Assembly: GCF_030694575.1 (NCBI RefSeq)
Contig: NZ_JAUYUS010000047.1
Span: forward strand, 1 to 55,352
DNA: 55,352 bases
DNA from: Parvibaculum sp.
GTDB taxonomy: Bacteria; Pseudomonadota; Alphaproteobacteria; Parvibaculales; Parvibaculaceae
Direction of reading: 5' to 3'
The notes beneath the pieces were generated by a model. It ran no database searches, was not told the DNA's origin, and saw nothing but the letters and a program-made list of their open reading frames with translations. A program made the position numbers and the translations under genes. Below are positions 38,632 to 46,745 of this stretch, in pieces (the stretch's first letter is position 1; each line of letters begins with the position of its first letter).

Positions 38632-39677
38632 CCAAGACGAATGCCGGGAACTTCTTCGAGGATTTCAAGGTCGGGCAGGTCTTGCATCACGCGACGCCGC
38701 GCACGGTCGGCGAGGGGGACGTCGCGCTCTACCAGGCGCTGTTCGGCTCGCGCTTCTCGCTCCAGTCCTCGGCGGAGGTTGCGCGGAAGGCTGGGTATAC
38801 CCATGCGCCCGTCGACGATTTCCTCGCCTTTCACATCGTCTTCGGCAAGACGGTGCCGGACATTTCGCTCAACGCCGTCGCCAATCTCGGTTATGCCGAT
38901 TGCCGTTTCCACAAGCCCGTCTTTCCCGGCGACACGCTGTCGACGGAATCGAAGGTGATCGGGCTGAAGGAAAATTCCAACGGCGAGACGGGCACCGTCT
39001 ATGTCCGCTCCACGGGCCGCAACCAGCGCAATGAGATCGTCATCGATTATGTGCGCTGGGTCATGGTCCGGAAGCGCGACAAGGCGCATCCGGCGCCCGA
39101 GGCCGATGTGCCGCATCTGCCGGATGCCGTCGAGCCGCAGCATCTCCTCGCGCCGGAAAAGACGAATTTCAAGGGCTTCGATCTCGTCGCATCGGGTTCC
39201 CCGCATCTCTGGGACGATTACGAGGCGGGCGAGAAGATCGATCATGTCGACGGCGTCACCATCGAGGAAGCCGAACACATGATGGCGACGCGGCTCTACC
39301 AGAACACCGCCAAAGTCCATTTCAATCAGTATACGGAAGGTAGGGGCCGCTTCGGGCGCCGTCTCATCTATGGCGGTCACGTGATTTCGCTCGCCCGTGC
39401 GCTCTCCTTCAACGGGCTCGGCAACGCGGTTTTAATTGCTGCCATCAATGGCGGCCGCCATGTCGCGCCCTGCTTCGGCGGCGACACGGTCTTTGCCTGG
39501 TCGGAAGTGCTGGCGAAAGCGCCGCTCGACGGCCGCGCGGATCTCGGCGCGCTCCGCATCCGCACCATCGCGACCAAGGACCTTCCCTGCGCCGGGTTTC
39601 CGGGTCCGAAGGACAAGGGCTATGATGAGGGCGTCATTCTCGATCTCGACTACTGGGTGCTGATGCCGCGCCGGTGA
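38628..39677 (+). CDS. MaoC family dehydratase, double hotdog (mesaconyl-CoA hydratase-like)
   Basis: 349 residues holding two hotdog domains. The first carries the MaoC active-site pattern (Asp/His in VDDFLAFHIVFGKTVPDISL), with GDTLSTESKV following; the second begins near residue 190 (HLWDDYEAGEKIDHVDGVTI) and ends in RFGRRLIYGGHVISLARALS. The size and layout resemble mesaconyl-CoA (2-methylfumaryl-CoA) hydratase of the ethylmalonyl-CoA pathway, whose product is split by beta-methylmalyl-CoA lyase, matching the upstream CitE-like gene. Exact substrate remains inference. Confidence 0.85.
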   Translation: MTKTNAGNFFEDFKVGQVLHHATPRTVGEGDVALYQALFGSRFSLQSSAEVARKAGYTHAPVDDFLAFHIVFGKTVPDISLNAVANLGYADCRFHKPVFPGDTLSTESKVIGLKENSNGETGTVYVRSTGRNQRNEIVIDYVRWVMVRKRDKAHPAPEADVPHLPDAVEPQHLLAPEKTNFKGFDLVASGSPHLWDDYEAGEKIDHVDGVTIEEAEHMMATRLYQNTAKVHFNQYTEGRGRFGRRLIYGGHVISLARALSFNGLGNAVLIAAINGGRHVAPCFGGDTVFAWSEVLAKAPLDGRADLGALRIRTIATKDLPCAGFPGPKDKGYDEGVILDLDYWVLMPRR

Positions 39678-39741
39678 GCGTGGTTTTCATTCTTTGTTTA
39701 GCGGCCGTTCCTACACTCGGCCGAAATCGGGCAGGGCCATC

Positions 39742-40326
39742 ATGCTTGCATCGCATTCAAGCGGTTTTCAGTCGCCGGGGCAGGGCCCCGTCATGCGCTC
39801 GCCGGACAGCATCGCCTTCGAGGAGAGGTGGGACCTTGCGCGAGACGGCAGGCCGGTTCCCCTTCGCAGTTCGATCGAGCTGAGGCGCTTCGCGAATTTC
39901 GCCCGCTGGTTCGCCGTCATCGAGCCGGACCGGGCAACGGCCGCGCTGCCGTTCCGTCTCGCCGGTTCCGGCTTTTTCGATTTCTTCGGCCAGGATCTTA
40001 CCGGCATCGACTATCTGGCACTGGTCGATCCCGCGATCCGGCAGCTTGCCTTTGATTGCGTCATCGCCTGCCTCGACCGGCCCTGCGGCCTCTGGCAATG
40101 TACGCCGGCGACGATCTCCGGCGGCGAAACGCAGCTCTACGAATACACGATCCTGCCGATCTCGAAGAACGGCGACGGCGCCGACCAGATCGTCGTCTAT
40201 GTCAATTTCGAGCAGGCGAGCGTCGATCTTCCGAATGTCGACCGTCTCGAACATGCGGAAGTCTGGCACTGGCTCGATATCGGCCATGGCGTGCCCGATA
40301 TCGACGTGAGCTTCCGCCCCGCCTGA
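39742..40326 (+). CDS. PAS-domain-like protein of unknown function
   Basis: 194 residues. No signal peptide or membrane helix. Resembles the alphaproteobacterial PAS-like group: FANFARWFAVIEPDRATAALPFRLAGSGFFDFFGQDLTG then YLALVDPAIRQLAFDCVIACLDRPCG and ISKNGDGADQIVVYVNFE. No output domain is attached, so it may be a stand-alone sensor or binding protein. Start ATG 39742 is tentative; ATG 39793 (MRSPDSIAFEE) is another possibility. Convergent with the thioesterase gene. Confidence 0.7.
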   Translation: MLASHSSGFQSPGQGPVMRSPDSIAFEERWDLARDGRPVPLRSSIELRRFANFARWFAVIEPDRATAALPFRLAGSGFFDFFGQDLTGIDYLALVDPAIRQLAFDCVIACLDRPCGLWQCTPATISGGETQLYEYTILPISKNGDGADQIVVYVNFEQASVDLPNVDRLEHAEVWHWLDIGHGVPDIDVSFRPA

Positions 40327-40330
40327 CGGG

Positions 40331-40807
40331 TCAGCCCCTGTCCTCCGGGTAGATATAGGCAAGCGTCGCCAGCGCGATGGCGACGAGCTTCTCCTCGCCG
40401 GCCTCCGTCTCGCACCAGACGCGCGTTTCCACCACGCATTGCCGCCGTCCCGCCTTCACCACCTCGCCGCGTGCGATGGCGCGGCGGCCGATGGCCGGGC
40501 GGACGAGGTTCAGCTTGTATTCGGAGGTAACGAGGCTCGCCGCGCCCTCCGGCAGCATGGTCGAGGCCGCGCAGCCGCTCGCATTGTCGGCGAGATAGCC
40601 GATCACGCCGCCATGGATATAGCCGTTGTTCTGGGTCAGGTCGGGCCGGTTCCCGACGATGAGTTCCGCCCGGCCCCGCTCCACATGGCCCACCTTCGCC
40701 CCCACCAGCATCGAAAAGGGCTGCATCGTCAGCACGCGTGTCACGCGCTCCATCGGGCTTTCGCCATGTGGCAGGTCATTCGGCGGGCGGGAATCGGTTT
40801 CTTGCAT
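40331..40807 (-). CDS. PaaI/YigI-like hotdog thioesterase
   Basis: 158 residues, one hotdog fold. Diagnostic phrase NNGYIHGGVIGYLADNASGCAAS carries the HGG turn and the Asp of PaaI-type acyl-CoA thioesterases; VTSEYKLNLVRPAIG follows. The N-terminal 30 residues are polar. Substrate unknown. Start ATG 40807 with CAGGAGAG upstream; the frame remains open further upstream without support. On the minus strand between the MaoC/PAS genes and sdhC. Confidence 0.85.
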   Translation of the reverse strand: MQETDSRPPNDLPHGESPMERVTRVLTMQPFSMLVGAKVGHVERGRAELIVGNRPDLTQNNGYIHGGVIGYLADNASGCAASTMLPEGAASLVTSEYKLNLVRPAIGRRAIARGEVVKAGRRQCVVETRVWCETEAGEEKLVAIALATLAYIYPEDRG

Positions 40808-40848
40808 CGGGGCTCTCTCCTGTTTCGCCCCAGCATGCAATGGCGAGT

Positions 40849-40955
40849 TTGCGAAAGCTTCGCAAGGACGCGCAAAGCCTGTTGCGCGGCGTCGGCTTGC
40901 CCCAGCGTTTCCGCGCTTTTGCGCATCGGTCCGTCTCCGCAAAGCCTTTTGCGCG
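40849..40955. promoter_or_regulatory. cluster of TTGCG/CGCAA palindromes upstream of sdhC
   Basis: Three related palindromes lie in the divergent region (40808-41086). TTGCGAA-AGC-TTCGCAA (40849-40865) is a perfect 7-bp inverted repeat; CGCAAAGCCTGTTGCGCG (40871-40888) and CGCAAAGCCTTTTGCGCG (40938-40955) differ at one base. They may be operator sites for the sdh operon or thioesterase gene. ScfR/RamB-type regulators bind TTTGC/GCAAA repeats, but assignment is speculative. Confidence 0.4.
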
Positions 40956-41086
40956 AAGAGGCCTCCCTCCGGTCTCCATGACGGTGTCAGGGTATTTGCC
41001 ATCGCGGCCCCCGCGCGATAAACAACGGGAACACGCGGGCCGTTCGCGCCCGCCGATCTTCTGGCTAGCCCGCACGGGGACTTCGG

Positions 41087-41494
41087 ATGGCTGAACAGCG
41101 ACAGGCCGTATCGCGGCCGCTCTCTCCGCACCTGCAGATTTATCGCTTCACGATCACCATGGCGATGTCGATCATCCATCGCGCCACCGGCATGGGGCTC
41201 TATGCCGGCACGGCGCTTGTCGCCTGGTGGCTGATCGCGTTGGCGGCGGGGCCGGAGGCTTACGCCACCTTCCAGATGGTCGCGGGCTCATGGATCGGCC
41301 AGCTCGTGCTCTTCGGCTTCACCTGGGCCTTGCTGCATCACCTTTTCGGCGGTTTGCGCTATCTGCTGTGGGACGCGATCATCGCGACCTCGCCGCGCAG
41401 CGCCGACATCATAAGCTGGGGCGCCACCATTGCCGCCCTCGTGCTCACCGTCGCGGTCTGGTTCGCCGCTCTTTCCATGCGGGGGGTACTCTGA
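41087..41494 (+). CDS. sdhC: succinate dehydrogenase cytochrome b556 subunit
   Basis: 135 residues with three membrane helices. Family phrases: RPLSPHLQIYRFTITMAMSIIHRATGMGLYAG (quinone-site Ser/Arg region) and LLHHLFGGLRYLLWD with the heme-ligand His. Membrane anchor of complex II. First gene of sdhCDAB; its TGA overlaps the sdhD ATG. Confidence 0.95.
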   Translation: MAEQRQAVSRPLSPHLQIYRFTITMAMSIIHRATGMGLYAGTALVAWWLIALAAGPEAYATFQMVAGSWIGQLVLFGFTWALLHHLFGGLRYLLWDAIIATSPRSADIISWGATIAALVLTVAVWFAALSMRGVL

Positions 41495-41889
41495 TGGCCG
41501 GCTCCGGTAACGACATGCGCACGCCGCTTGCCCGCGTGCTGCATCTGGGCTCCGCGAAGTCCGGCACGCAGGATCATATCCGCCAGCGTCTCACCGCTGT
41601 CGCCATCGCGCCGCTCTCGATCTTCTTCCTTGTGCTCCTCGTCGCGCTCACCGGCGCCGATTACGAAACCGCGCGCGCCTGGCTCGGCAATCCGCTTGTC
41701 GGCATCCTCGCGCTCTGCCTCGTCGTCGCCGCCATCGTCCATATGCGGATCGGCATGCAGATCGTCATCGAGGACTATGTGATCGCCCCCGGGGCCAAGC
41801 ATCTCAGCATCATCGCCAACACCTTCTTCTCCTATGGCGTCGGTCTTGCCTGCCTCTATGCGGTGCTGAAGCTCGCCTTCGGTTCCTGA
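41494..41889 (+). CDS. sdhD: succinate dehydrogenase membrane anchor subunit
   Basis: 131 residues, three membrane helices. [36 protein letters not shown] at the start and [20 protein letters not shown] near the third helix, with the His of the heme/quinone site. Starts on the last base of sdhC, so translational coupling is likely. Confidence 0.95.
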   Translation: MAGSGNDMRTPLARVLHLGSAKSGTQDHIRQRLTAVAIAPLSIFFLVLLVALTGADYETARAWLGNPLVGILALCLVVAAIVHMRIGMQIVIEDYVIAPGAKHLSIIANTFFSYGVGLACLYAVLKLAFGS

Positions 41890-41918
41890 CTTTCCTTCCA
41901 GCGTCGAGAGATCGCCCC

Positions 41919-43712
41919 ATGACGGCCAGCTACCAGTTCAACGATCACACTTTCGACGTCGTCGTCGTCGGCGCCGGCGGCGCGGGGCTTCGCGCCACGC
42001 TTGGCTGCGTCGAAAAGGGTCTGCGCACGGCGAACATCACCAAAGTCTTCCCGACCCGCAGCCACACGGTCGCGGCGCAGGGCGGCATCTCCGCCTCGCT
42101 CGGAAACATGGGCCCGGACGATTGGCGCTGGCACATGTACGACACGGTCAAGGGCTCCGACTGGCTCGGCGATCAGGACGCGATCGAATATCTCTGCCGC
42201 CAGGCGCCCGAAGCCGTCTATGAGCTCGAGCATTTCGGCGTACCCTTCTCGCGCACCGAGGAAGGCAAGATCTATCAGCGTCCCTTCGGCGGCATGACGA
42301 CCAATTTCGGCGAAGGCATCGCGCAGCGCACCTGCGCCGCCGCCGACCGCACGGGCCACGCGATCCTGCACACGCTTTACGGCCAGTCCGTCCGTCACAA
42401 GGCGGAGTTCTATATCGAATATTTCGCCATCGACCTCATCATGGATGCGGAAGGCCAGTGCCGCGGCGTCGTCGCGCTCGACATGGCGACGGGCGAAATC
42501 CACCGCTTCCGCGCCTCGCTCGTCATTCTCGCCACGGGCGGCTATGGCCGCGCCTATTTCTCCGCCACCTCCGCCCATACCTGCACGGGCGACGGCAACG
42601 CGATGGTGCTGCGCGCGGGCCTGCCGCTGCAGGACATGGAGTTCGTCCAGTTCCATCCGACCGGCATTTACGGCGCGGGCTGCCTCATCACCGAGGGCGC
42701 GCGCGGCGAGGGCGGCTATCTCACCAATTCCGAAGGCGAGCGCTTCATGGAGCGCTATGCGCCCTCCGCCAAGGACCTCGCGTCGCGCGACGTCGTCTCG
42801 CGCTCGATGACGGTCGAAATCCGCGAAGGCCGCGGCGTCGGCGCGGACAAGGATCACATCCATCTCCACCTCGACCATCTCGACCCGGCGATCCTTGCCG
42901 AGCGCCTCCCCGGCATTTCCGAATCCGCGCGCATCTTCGCGGGCGTCGACGTCACGAAGGAGCCGATCCCGGTCCTGCCGACGGTCCATTACAACATGGG
43001 CGGCATCCCGACCAACTTCCACGGCGAAGTGCTGACGCTGAAGAACGGCAATCCGGATACGGTCGTGCCCGGCCTCATGGCCATCGGCGAGGCGGCCTGC
43101 GTCTCGGTGCACGGAGCCAACCGTATCGGCACCAACTCGCGGAACGACCTGGTGGTCTTCGGCCGCGCGGCCGGCCTGCGCGCCGCCGAACTGGTTGAGC
43201 CCGGCCAGCGCCAGCCCGAGCTTGCCAAGGGCGCGGGCGACGGTGCCGTCGCGCGTCTCGACAAGTACCGCAACGCCAAGGGTTCCACGCCGACTGCCGA
43301 ACTGCGCCTCACCATGCAGCGCGCCATGCAGGAAGATGTCGCCGTCTTCCGCACCGGCGAAACGCTGCAATCGGGCAAGAAGCGCGTCGCCGAGGTTCAC
43401 GCCGCGATGCCGGACCTCAAGGTCTCCGACCGTTCGCTGATCTGGAATTCCGATCTCATCGAGACGCTCGAATTCGACAATCTCATCGTGCAGGCAATCG
43501 CGACCGTCGAAGGCGCGGTCAACCGCCAGGAAAGCCGCGGCGCCCATGCGCGCGAGGATTTCCCGAACCGCGACGACGAAAACTGGATGAAGCACACGCT
43601 GTGCTGGGTGGACGATCAAAGCGGCAAGCCCTCGCTCGACTACCGTCCCGTCCACGCCTACACGCTTTCCAACGACATCGAATACATCAAGCCAAAGGCG
43701 CGCGTGTATTAA
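41919..43712 (+). CDS. sdhA: succinate dehydrogenase flavoprotein subunit
   Basis: 597 residues. FAD-binding [16 protein letters not shown] at the N-terminus; the covalent-FAD histidine lies in [19 protein letters not shown]; substrate-site segments [27 protein letters not shown] and MGGIPTN, then [21 protein letters not shown]. Catalyses succinate to fumarate, passing electrons to SdhB. C-terminus YIKPKARVY is canonical. Confidence 0.97.
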   Translation: MTASYQFNDHTFDVVVVGAGGAGLRATLGCVEKGLRTANITKVFPTRSHTVAAQGGISASLGNMGPDDWRWHMYDTVKGSDWLGDQDAIEYLCRQAPEAVYELEHFGVPFSRTEEGKIYQRPFGGMTTNFGEGIAQRTCAAADRTGHAILHTLYGQSVRHKAEFYIEYFAIDLIMDAEGQCRGVVALDMATGEIHRFRASLVILATGGYGRAYFSATSAHTCTGDGNAMVLRAGLPLQDMEFVQFHPTGIYGAGCLITEGARGEGGYLTNSEGERFMERYAPSAKDLASRDVVSRSMTVEIREGRGVGADKDHIHLHLDHLDPAILAERLPGISESARIFAGVDVTKEPIPVLPTVHYNMGGIPTNFHGEVLTLKNGNPDTVVPGLMAIGEAACVSVHGANRIGTNSRNDLVVFGRAAGLRAAELVEPGQRQPELAKGAGDGAVARLDKYRNAKGSTPTAELRLTMQRAMQEDVAVFRTGETLQSGKKRVAEVHAAMPDLKVSDRSLIWNSDLIETLEFDNLIVQAIATVEGAVNRQESRGAHAREDFPNRDDENWMKHTLCWVDDQSGKPSLDYRPVHAYTLSNDIEYIKPKARVY

Positions 43713-43734
43713 GCCGCGCATGAGGGTCTAGACC

Positions 43735-44514
43735 ATGGTCCAGTTCACACTGCCGAAAAATTCGAAGCTGACGGAAGGCGAGACCTTCAAGGCCGCGCCG
43801 GGCACGAAGAACGTCAAGCGCTTCCGCATCTATCGCTGGTCGCCGGACGACACCGCGAACCCGCGCATCGACACCTATGAAGTTGATCTCGACAAATGCG
43901 GGCCGATGGTTCTCGACGCGCTCATCAAGATCAAGAACGAGATCGACCAGACGCTGACCTTCCGCCGCTCCTGCCGCGAAGGCATCTGCGGTTCCTGCGC
44001 CATGAACATCGACGGCGCCAATACGCTCGCCTGCACCAAGGGCATCGACGAGTGCAAGGGCGACGTGAAGATCTATCCGCTGCCGCACATGCCGGTGATC
44101 AAGGACCTCGTGCCGGACCTCACGAATTTCTACGCGCAGCACGCTTTCGTCGAGCCCTGGCTGCAGACGAAATCGGCCGAGCCCGAAAAGGAATGGCGCC
44201 AGTCTCATGAGGACCGCGAAAAGCTCGACGGCCTCTATGAGTGCATCCTCTGCGCCTGCTGCTCGACGTCCTGCCCCTCCTACTGGTGGAACGGCGACCG
44301 CTATCTCGGCCCCGCCGCGCTCTTGCAGGCCTATCGCTGGCTGATCGACAGCCGCGACGAAGCCACCGGCGAACGCCTCGACGATCTCGAGGACCCCTTC
44401 CGCCTCTATCGCTGCCACACCATCATGAACTGCGCGAAAACCTGCCCCAAGGGCCTCAACCCCGCCAAGGCCATCGCGGAAATCAAGAAGATGATGGTGG
44501 AGCGGCAGGCTTAA
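43735..44514 (+). CDS. sdhB: succinate dehydrogenase iron-sulfur subunit
   Basis: 259 residues. 2Fe-2S ligands in [13 protein letters not shown] plus the Cys in LACTKG; 4Fe-4[17 protein letters not shown]; 3Fe-4S region [17 protein letters not shown]. Carries electrons from FAD to ubiquinone. Last gene of the operon and followed by a terminator. Confidence 0.97.
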   Translation: MVQFTLPKNSKLTEGETFKAAPGTKNVKRFRIYRWSPDDTANPRIDTYEVDLDKCGPMVLDALIKIKNEIDQTLTFRRSCREGICGSCAMNIDGANTLACTKGIDECKGDVKIYPLPHMPVIKDLVPDLTNFYAQHAFVEPWLQTKSAEPEKEWRQSHEDREKLDGLYECILCACCSTSCPSYWWNGDRYLGPAALLQAYRWLIDSRDEATGERLDDLEDPFRLYRCHTIMNCAKTCPKGLNPAKAIAEIKKMMVERQA

Positions 44515-44538
44515 GCAGAGAGCCCTCTCGCAAAAATC

Positions 44539-44563
44539 AAAGGCCGCCTTCGGGCGGCCTTTT
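44539..44563 (+). terminator. rho-independent terminator after sdhB
   Basis: AAAGGCCGCC / GGCGGCCTTT stem with a TTCG loop, then T residues, 25 bp after the sdhB stop. Confidence 0.9.
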
Positions 44564-44594
44564 CGTTTGCTGCTGCCCCCGCCAAAACAAAATT

Positions 44595-44698
44595 GTCACC
44601 CCGGCGCCTGTCCCGGCGAAGGCCGGGAACTACCGGGGTCCATGGGCCTCGCCGCTTGTTGCCACGCAGCTGGATCCCGGCCTTCGCGGGGATGACAT
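44595..44698. repeat. dispersed-type palindromic repeat (GTCACCCCGGC class)
   Basis: Begins GTCACCCCGGCG, contains CCCGGCGAAGGCCGGGA and, near the end, ATCCCGGCCTTCGCGGGGATGAC, which is complementary to the start. Such CCCGCGAAGGCCGGG elements are dispersed in many proteobacterial genomes. It fills the gap between sdhB and the lipoprotein gene. Confidence 0.75.
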
Positions 44699-44733
44699 TT
44701 GAGGAGAAGGTGGCGCGGAAAGGACGGCGAACG

Positions 44734-45276
44734 TCACTCCGCCACATACTCCGTATCCGGCTTCGCATTCTCATAGGCAAACATCAGCGCCGTCTTCAAA
44801 CTCCCGAAGTCCGCCACCACGCAGTCGCTGGAATCGAGCGTCACGCCCATCTCCGACAGCGCCACGCCCTTCGCCTCGGCAAGCCCCACAAAGTCCGGGC
44901 AGACCATGCTCCAGCGCTGCCAGCCCGAGCCGTCGCGTTTCACGAGCGCGTAGAGATTGCCGTCGGCGGGGTCCCCGTCCGCCTCGTGCACCATGACGGC
45001 GTAAAGGCCGGGCGCGATTTCATCCATCAGCCCACGGAACGGTTTCCCGTCGTCGCCCGTGGTCATCACGTACCAGTCCCCGTCCCGGACAATGGCCACG
45101 GCTTGCGGTTTCTCGTCGGCGCGCCGGCCTTCCTCGTCCAGACTGTGGACGGTGAAGCGCGCGCCGTCCGCGACGGGATAGTCCGCATCGGCGGGCTTGA
45201 TGAGATCGCCCGTCGAGATGAAACAGCCGCCGAGCAGCAGGGCGGCGGAGATGGAAACGATCTGGCCGATTTTCAT
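44734..45276 (-). CDS. putative lipoprotein of unknown function
   Basis: 180 residues. Lipoprotein signal: MKIGQIVSISAALLLGGC, with the lipobox Cys at residue 18. The mature part is acidic and probably a small beta-rich domain (AVAIVRDGDWYVMTTGDDGKP, LYAVMVHEADGDPADGNLYAL). Two Cys near the end (MVCPDF, SSDCVVADFG) could form a disulfide. No known family is recognised. Transcribed away from the terminator pair upstream, convergent with sdh. Confidence 0.75.
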   Translation of the reverse strand: MKIGQIVSISAALLLGGCFISTGDLIKPADADYPVADGARFTVHSLDEEGRRADEKPQAVAIVRDGDWYVMTTGDDGKPFRGLMDEIAPGLYAVMVHEADGDPADGNLYALVKRDGSGWQRWSMVCPDFVGLAEAKGVALSEMGVTLDSSDCVVADFGSLKTALMFAYENAKPDTEYVAE

Positions 45277-45340
45277 GATGTCTCTCCGGGGCGCGCGAGG
45301 TCCGGCCCATTATAGAGGGCGAAGCGGCTTTCGTATCGGC

Positions 45341-45398
45341 GCAAAAAAACCCGGCCGCCGATGGCGGGGCCGGGTTTTGTGTGGGCGGAGGATGTGCC
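45341..45398 (-). terminator. first copy of a tandem terminator repeat
   Basis: A-run at 45343-45349, then AACCCGGCC / GGCCGGGTT stem around GCCGATGGCG. On the minus strand this ends in seven T residues, so it should terminate transcription coming from the monooxygenase-fold gene. GTGTGGGCGGAGGATGTGCC follows and is part of the duplicated unit. Confidence 0.8.
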
Positions 45399-45413
45399 CC
45401 GCGCGCGGCGCGC

Positions 45414-45472
45414 GCAAAAAAACCCGGCCGCCGATGGCGGGGGCCGGGTTTTGTGTGGGCGGAGGATGTGCC
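45414..45472 (-). terminator. second copy of the tandem terminator repeat
   Basis: Same unit 73-74 bp further on, with one extra G in the descending arm (GGGGGCC against GGGGCC) and otherwise the same over about 58 bp. The two copies are separated by GC-rich CCGCGCGCGGCGCGC. A recent local duplication of a terminator is the simplest reading. Confidence 0.8.
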
Positions 45473-45615
45473 GGGGCGCTTTCACGCAGCCGGGGCCTTG
45501 CCCGATATTGGAATGCCGTCCATCGCCGGCATGAGCAACATCCTGCGCCCGCAGTTCTGAATGTTCGGTGAACGGAGGGCCTCAAAAACACGGTGCCCGC
45601 ATTCCCGGTCCCGCT

Positions 45616-45912
45616 TTACCCTTCCTTCACCACGACTTCACGGATCGAGATTTCCGGTGCCGCTTCCGCCAGCCGCCGCGCCTCGGTCATGAATTCGAGG
45701 CAATAGTCCTGCGCGAAATGGAAGTCGACCGCCGCGCGGTCCTTCCATTCCTCGTAGAAGAAAAAGCGTCCCGGTTCCATCCGGTCTTCGTACCAGCCAT
45801 AGGAGACGTTGCCGGGCTCCGCGCGAGAGAGCAGCACCTGCCGTTCCGCGACGGGGCGGAAGGCGTCGCGATTTGCTGCCGGTATCCTTGCCGTGCCGGT
45901 GATGACGATCAT
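45616..45912 (-). CDS. antibiotic biosynthesis monooxygenase (ABM)-domain protein
   Basis: 98 residues, one dimeric ferredoxin-like (ABM) domain: MIVITGTARIPAANRDAF, SRAEPGNVSYGWYEDRMEPGRFFFYEEWKD and AVDFHFAQDYCLEFM. Members act on quinol-type or other small metabolites without a cofactor, or have unknown roles (YgiN type). Start ATG 45912 with GGAGGA upstream. Divergent from the arsenic operon by about 450 bp. Confidence 0.85.
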   Translation of the reverse strand: MIVITGTARIPAANRDAFRPVAERQVLLSRAEPGNVSYGWYEDRMEPGRFFFYEEWKDRAAVDFHFAQDYCLEFMTEARRLAEAAPEISIREVVVKEG

Positions 45913-46273
45913 GACGGTTCCTCCATGCCTCATTCTAGCGCGGAGAGAGCATCCGGTCCTATCCGTCCGCCTACGAATGAAATGGCCGGCCCGTGCCGTC
46001 CATATGGGGAGGGGCGGCACGGGCCGTCGGCGCCAACGAGGGGGAGGGATGCTGACGCCGGGTCTCCAGCGGAATAGGGCGGGGGAGGGGGAACTGCCCC
46101 CGCCTGTATCGTCAAACGGGGAGGGGATTTCTTTCCGTCGGCTTTTTCTCAAAAAAACTTGTCCCCGCCGGTTTGTCCCCGCTTCGCGCCGCCGCGGGTG
46201 CCGTCCTTTATCCCCGTTCCGGGGTTCGGAAGAGGGAACCGGGTCCGGGGATAAAACGCGGCCGAACGCCTCC
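45913..46273. other. gene-free stretch rich in strong hairpins
   Basis: No gene is credible. Hairpins: GGCCCGTGCCG / CGGCACGGGCC (45988-46025, 11 bp perfect); GCGGGGG / CCCCCGC (46079-46103); and TTTATCCCCG / CGGGGATAAA (46207-46255, 10 bp, with further pairing inside), which ends 18 bp before the Pho-box-like array. They may insulate the divergent genes or be REP-like debris. Confidence 0.45.
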
Positions 46274-46301
46274 ATGACAGATCGATGACATTTCGATGAC
46301 A
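46274..46301 (-). promoter_or_regulatory. putative Pho box upstream of the arsenic operon
   Basis: ATGACA at 46274, 46285 and 46296, exactly 11 bp apart; on the minus strand CTGTCATCGAAATGTCAT followed by CGAT and CTGTCAT. The last 24 bases with flank (TTCGATGACAGACGCCGG) repeat the site at 3381-3408. It lies 25 bp before the candidate -35 of arsR. Arsenate enters cells through phosphate uptake, so PhoB control of ars genes is biologically sensible. Confidence 0.6.
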
Positions 46302-46325
46302 GACGCCGGGGACAAGCCGCTTTGC

Positions 46326-46360
46326 TTGACGTTCGAACACATTTCGATAATTCTCAAAAT
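46326..46360 (+). promoter_or_regulatory. candidate arsR promoter and ArsR operator
   Basis: TTGACG at 46326-46331 is a good -35; GATAAT (46346) and AATTCT (46349) are candidate -10 elements. An imperfect inverted repeat ATTTCGA-N6-TCAAAAT (46341-46360) overlaps the -10 and ends at the base before ATG 46361. AT-rich dyads of this type are usual ArsR operators, so autorepression released by As(III) is likely. No ribosome site is visible, so the message may be leaderless. Confidence 0.5.
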
Positions 46361-46714
46361 ATGGAAATGGACACCGCCATCACCGCTCTTTCCGCTCTCG
46401 CGCAGGACACGCGCCTGGCGATTTTTCGCGTCCTTGTCCGCGCCCATTCGCCTGCGGAAGGCGAGGGCGGGCTCGCCGCCGGCGACATCGCGGCGGCGCT
46501 CGGCGTCGCGCCTGCCACCTTGTCCTTTCACCTGAAGGAGCTTGCCCATGCGGGCCTCGTCGTCTCGCGGCGCGAGGGGCGGTCGGTCATCTACAAGGCG
46601 GCGCTCGAACCCATGCTGAGCCTCACGAATTTCCTGCTTGAAGATTGCTGCCAGGGCGCCTGCGGAAGCTTGTCGCCCTGCGTGCCGGGCCGGACGGAAG
46701 CCGAATGCGTCTGA
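46361..46714 (+). CDS. arsR: ArsR-family transcriptional regulator
   Basis: 117 residues. Winged helix: ALAQDTRLAIFRVLV, then AGDIAAALGVAPATLSFHLKELAHAGLVVSRREGRSVIYKA, with recognition helix PATLSFHLKEL. Cys residues sit near the C-terminus (EDCCQGACGSLSPC), a vicinal pair plus two more, suggesting arsenite binding there as in the C-terminal-Cys ArsR groups; the classical ELCVCDL site in the helix is absent. Start ATG 46361; ATG 46367 is possible. Leads arsR-arsC-acr3. Confidence 0.9.
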   Translation: MEMDTAITALSALAQDTRLAIFRVLVRAHSPAEGEGGLAAGDIAAALGVAPATLSFHLKELAHAGLVVSRREGRSVIYKAALEPMLSLTNFLLEDCCQGACGSLSPCVPGRTEAECV

Positions 46715-46745
46715 CAATCAACATATCAGTATACGGAGGAATAAA

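Noticed and set aside
41856-43721. 621-residue minus-strand open frame opposite sdhA
   Set aside because: Shadow of the flavoprotein gene; repetitive Arg/Ala/Asp composition and no start signal.
44595-44698. Regulatory RNA downstream of sdhB
   Set aside because: Sequence matches the common dispersed palindrome class and follows a strong terminator, so a repeat is the simpler reading.
45341-45472. Possible CRISPR-like array
   Set aside because: Only two copies and each contains a terminator stem; no spacer pattern or cas genes.
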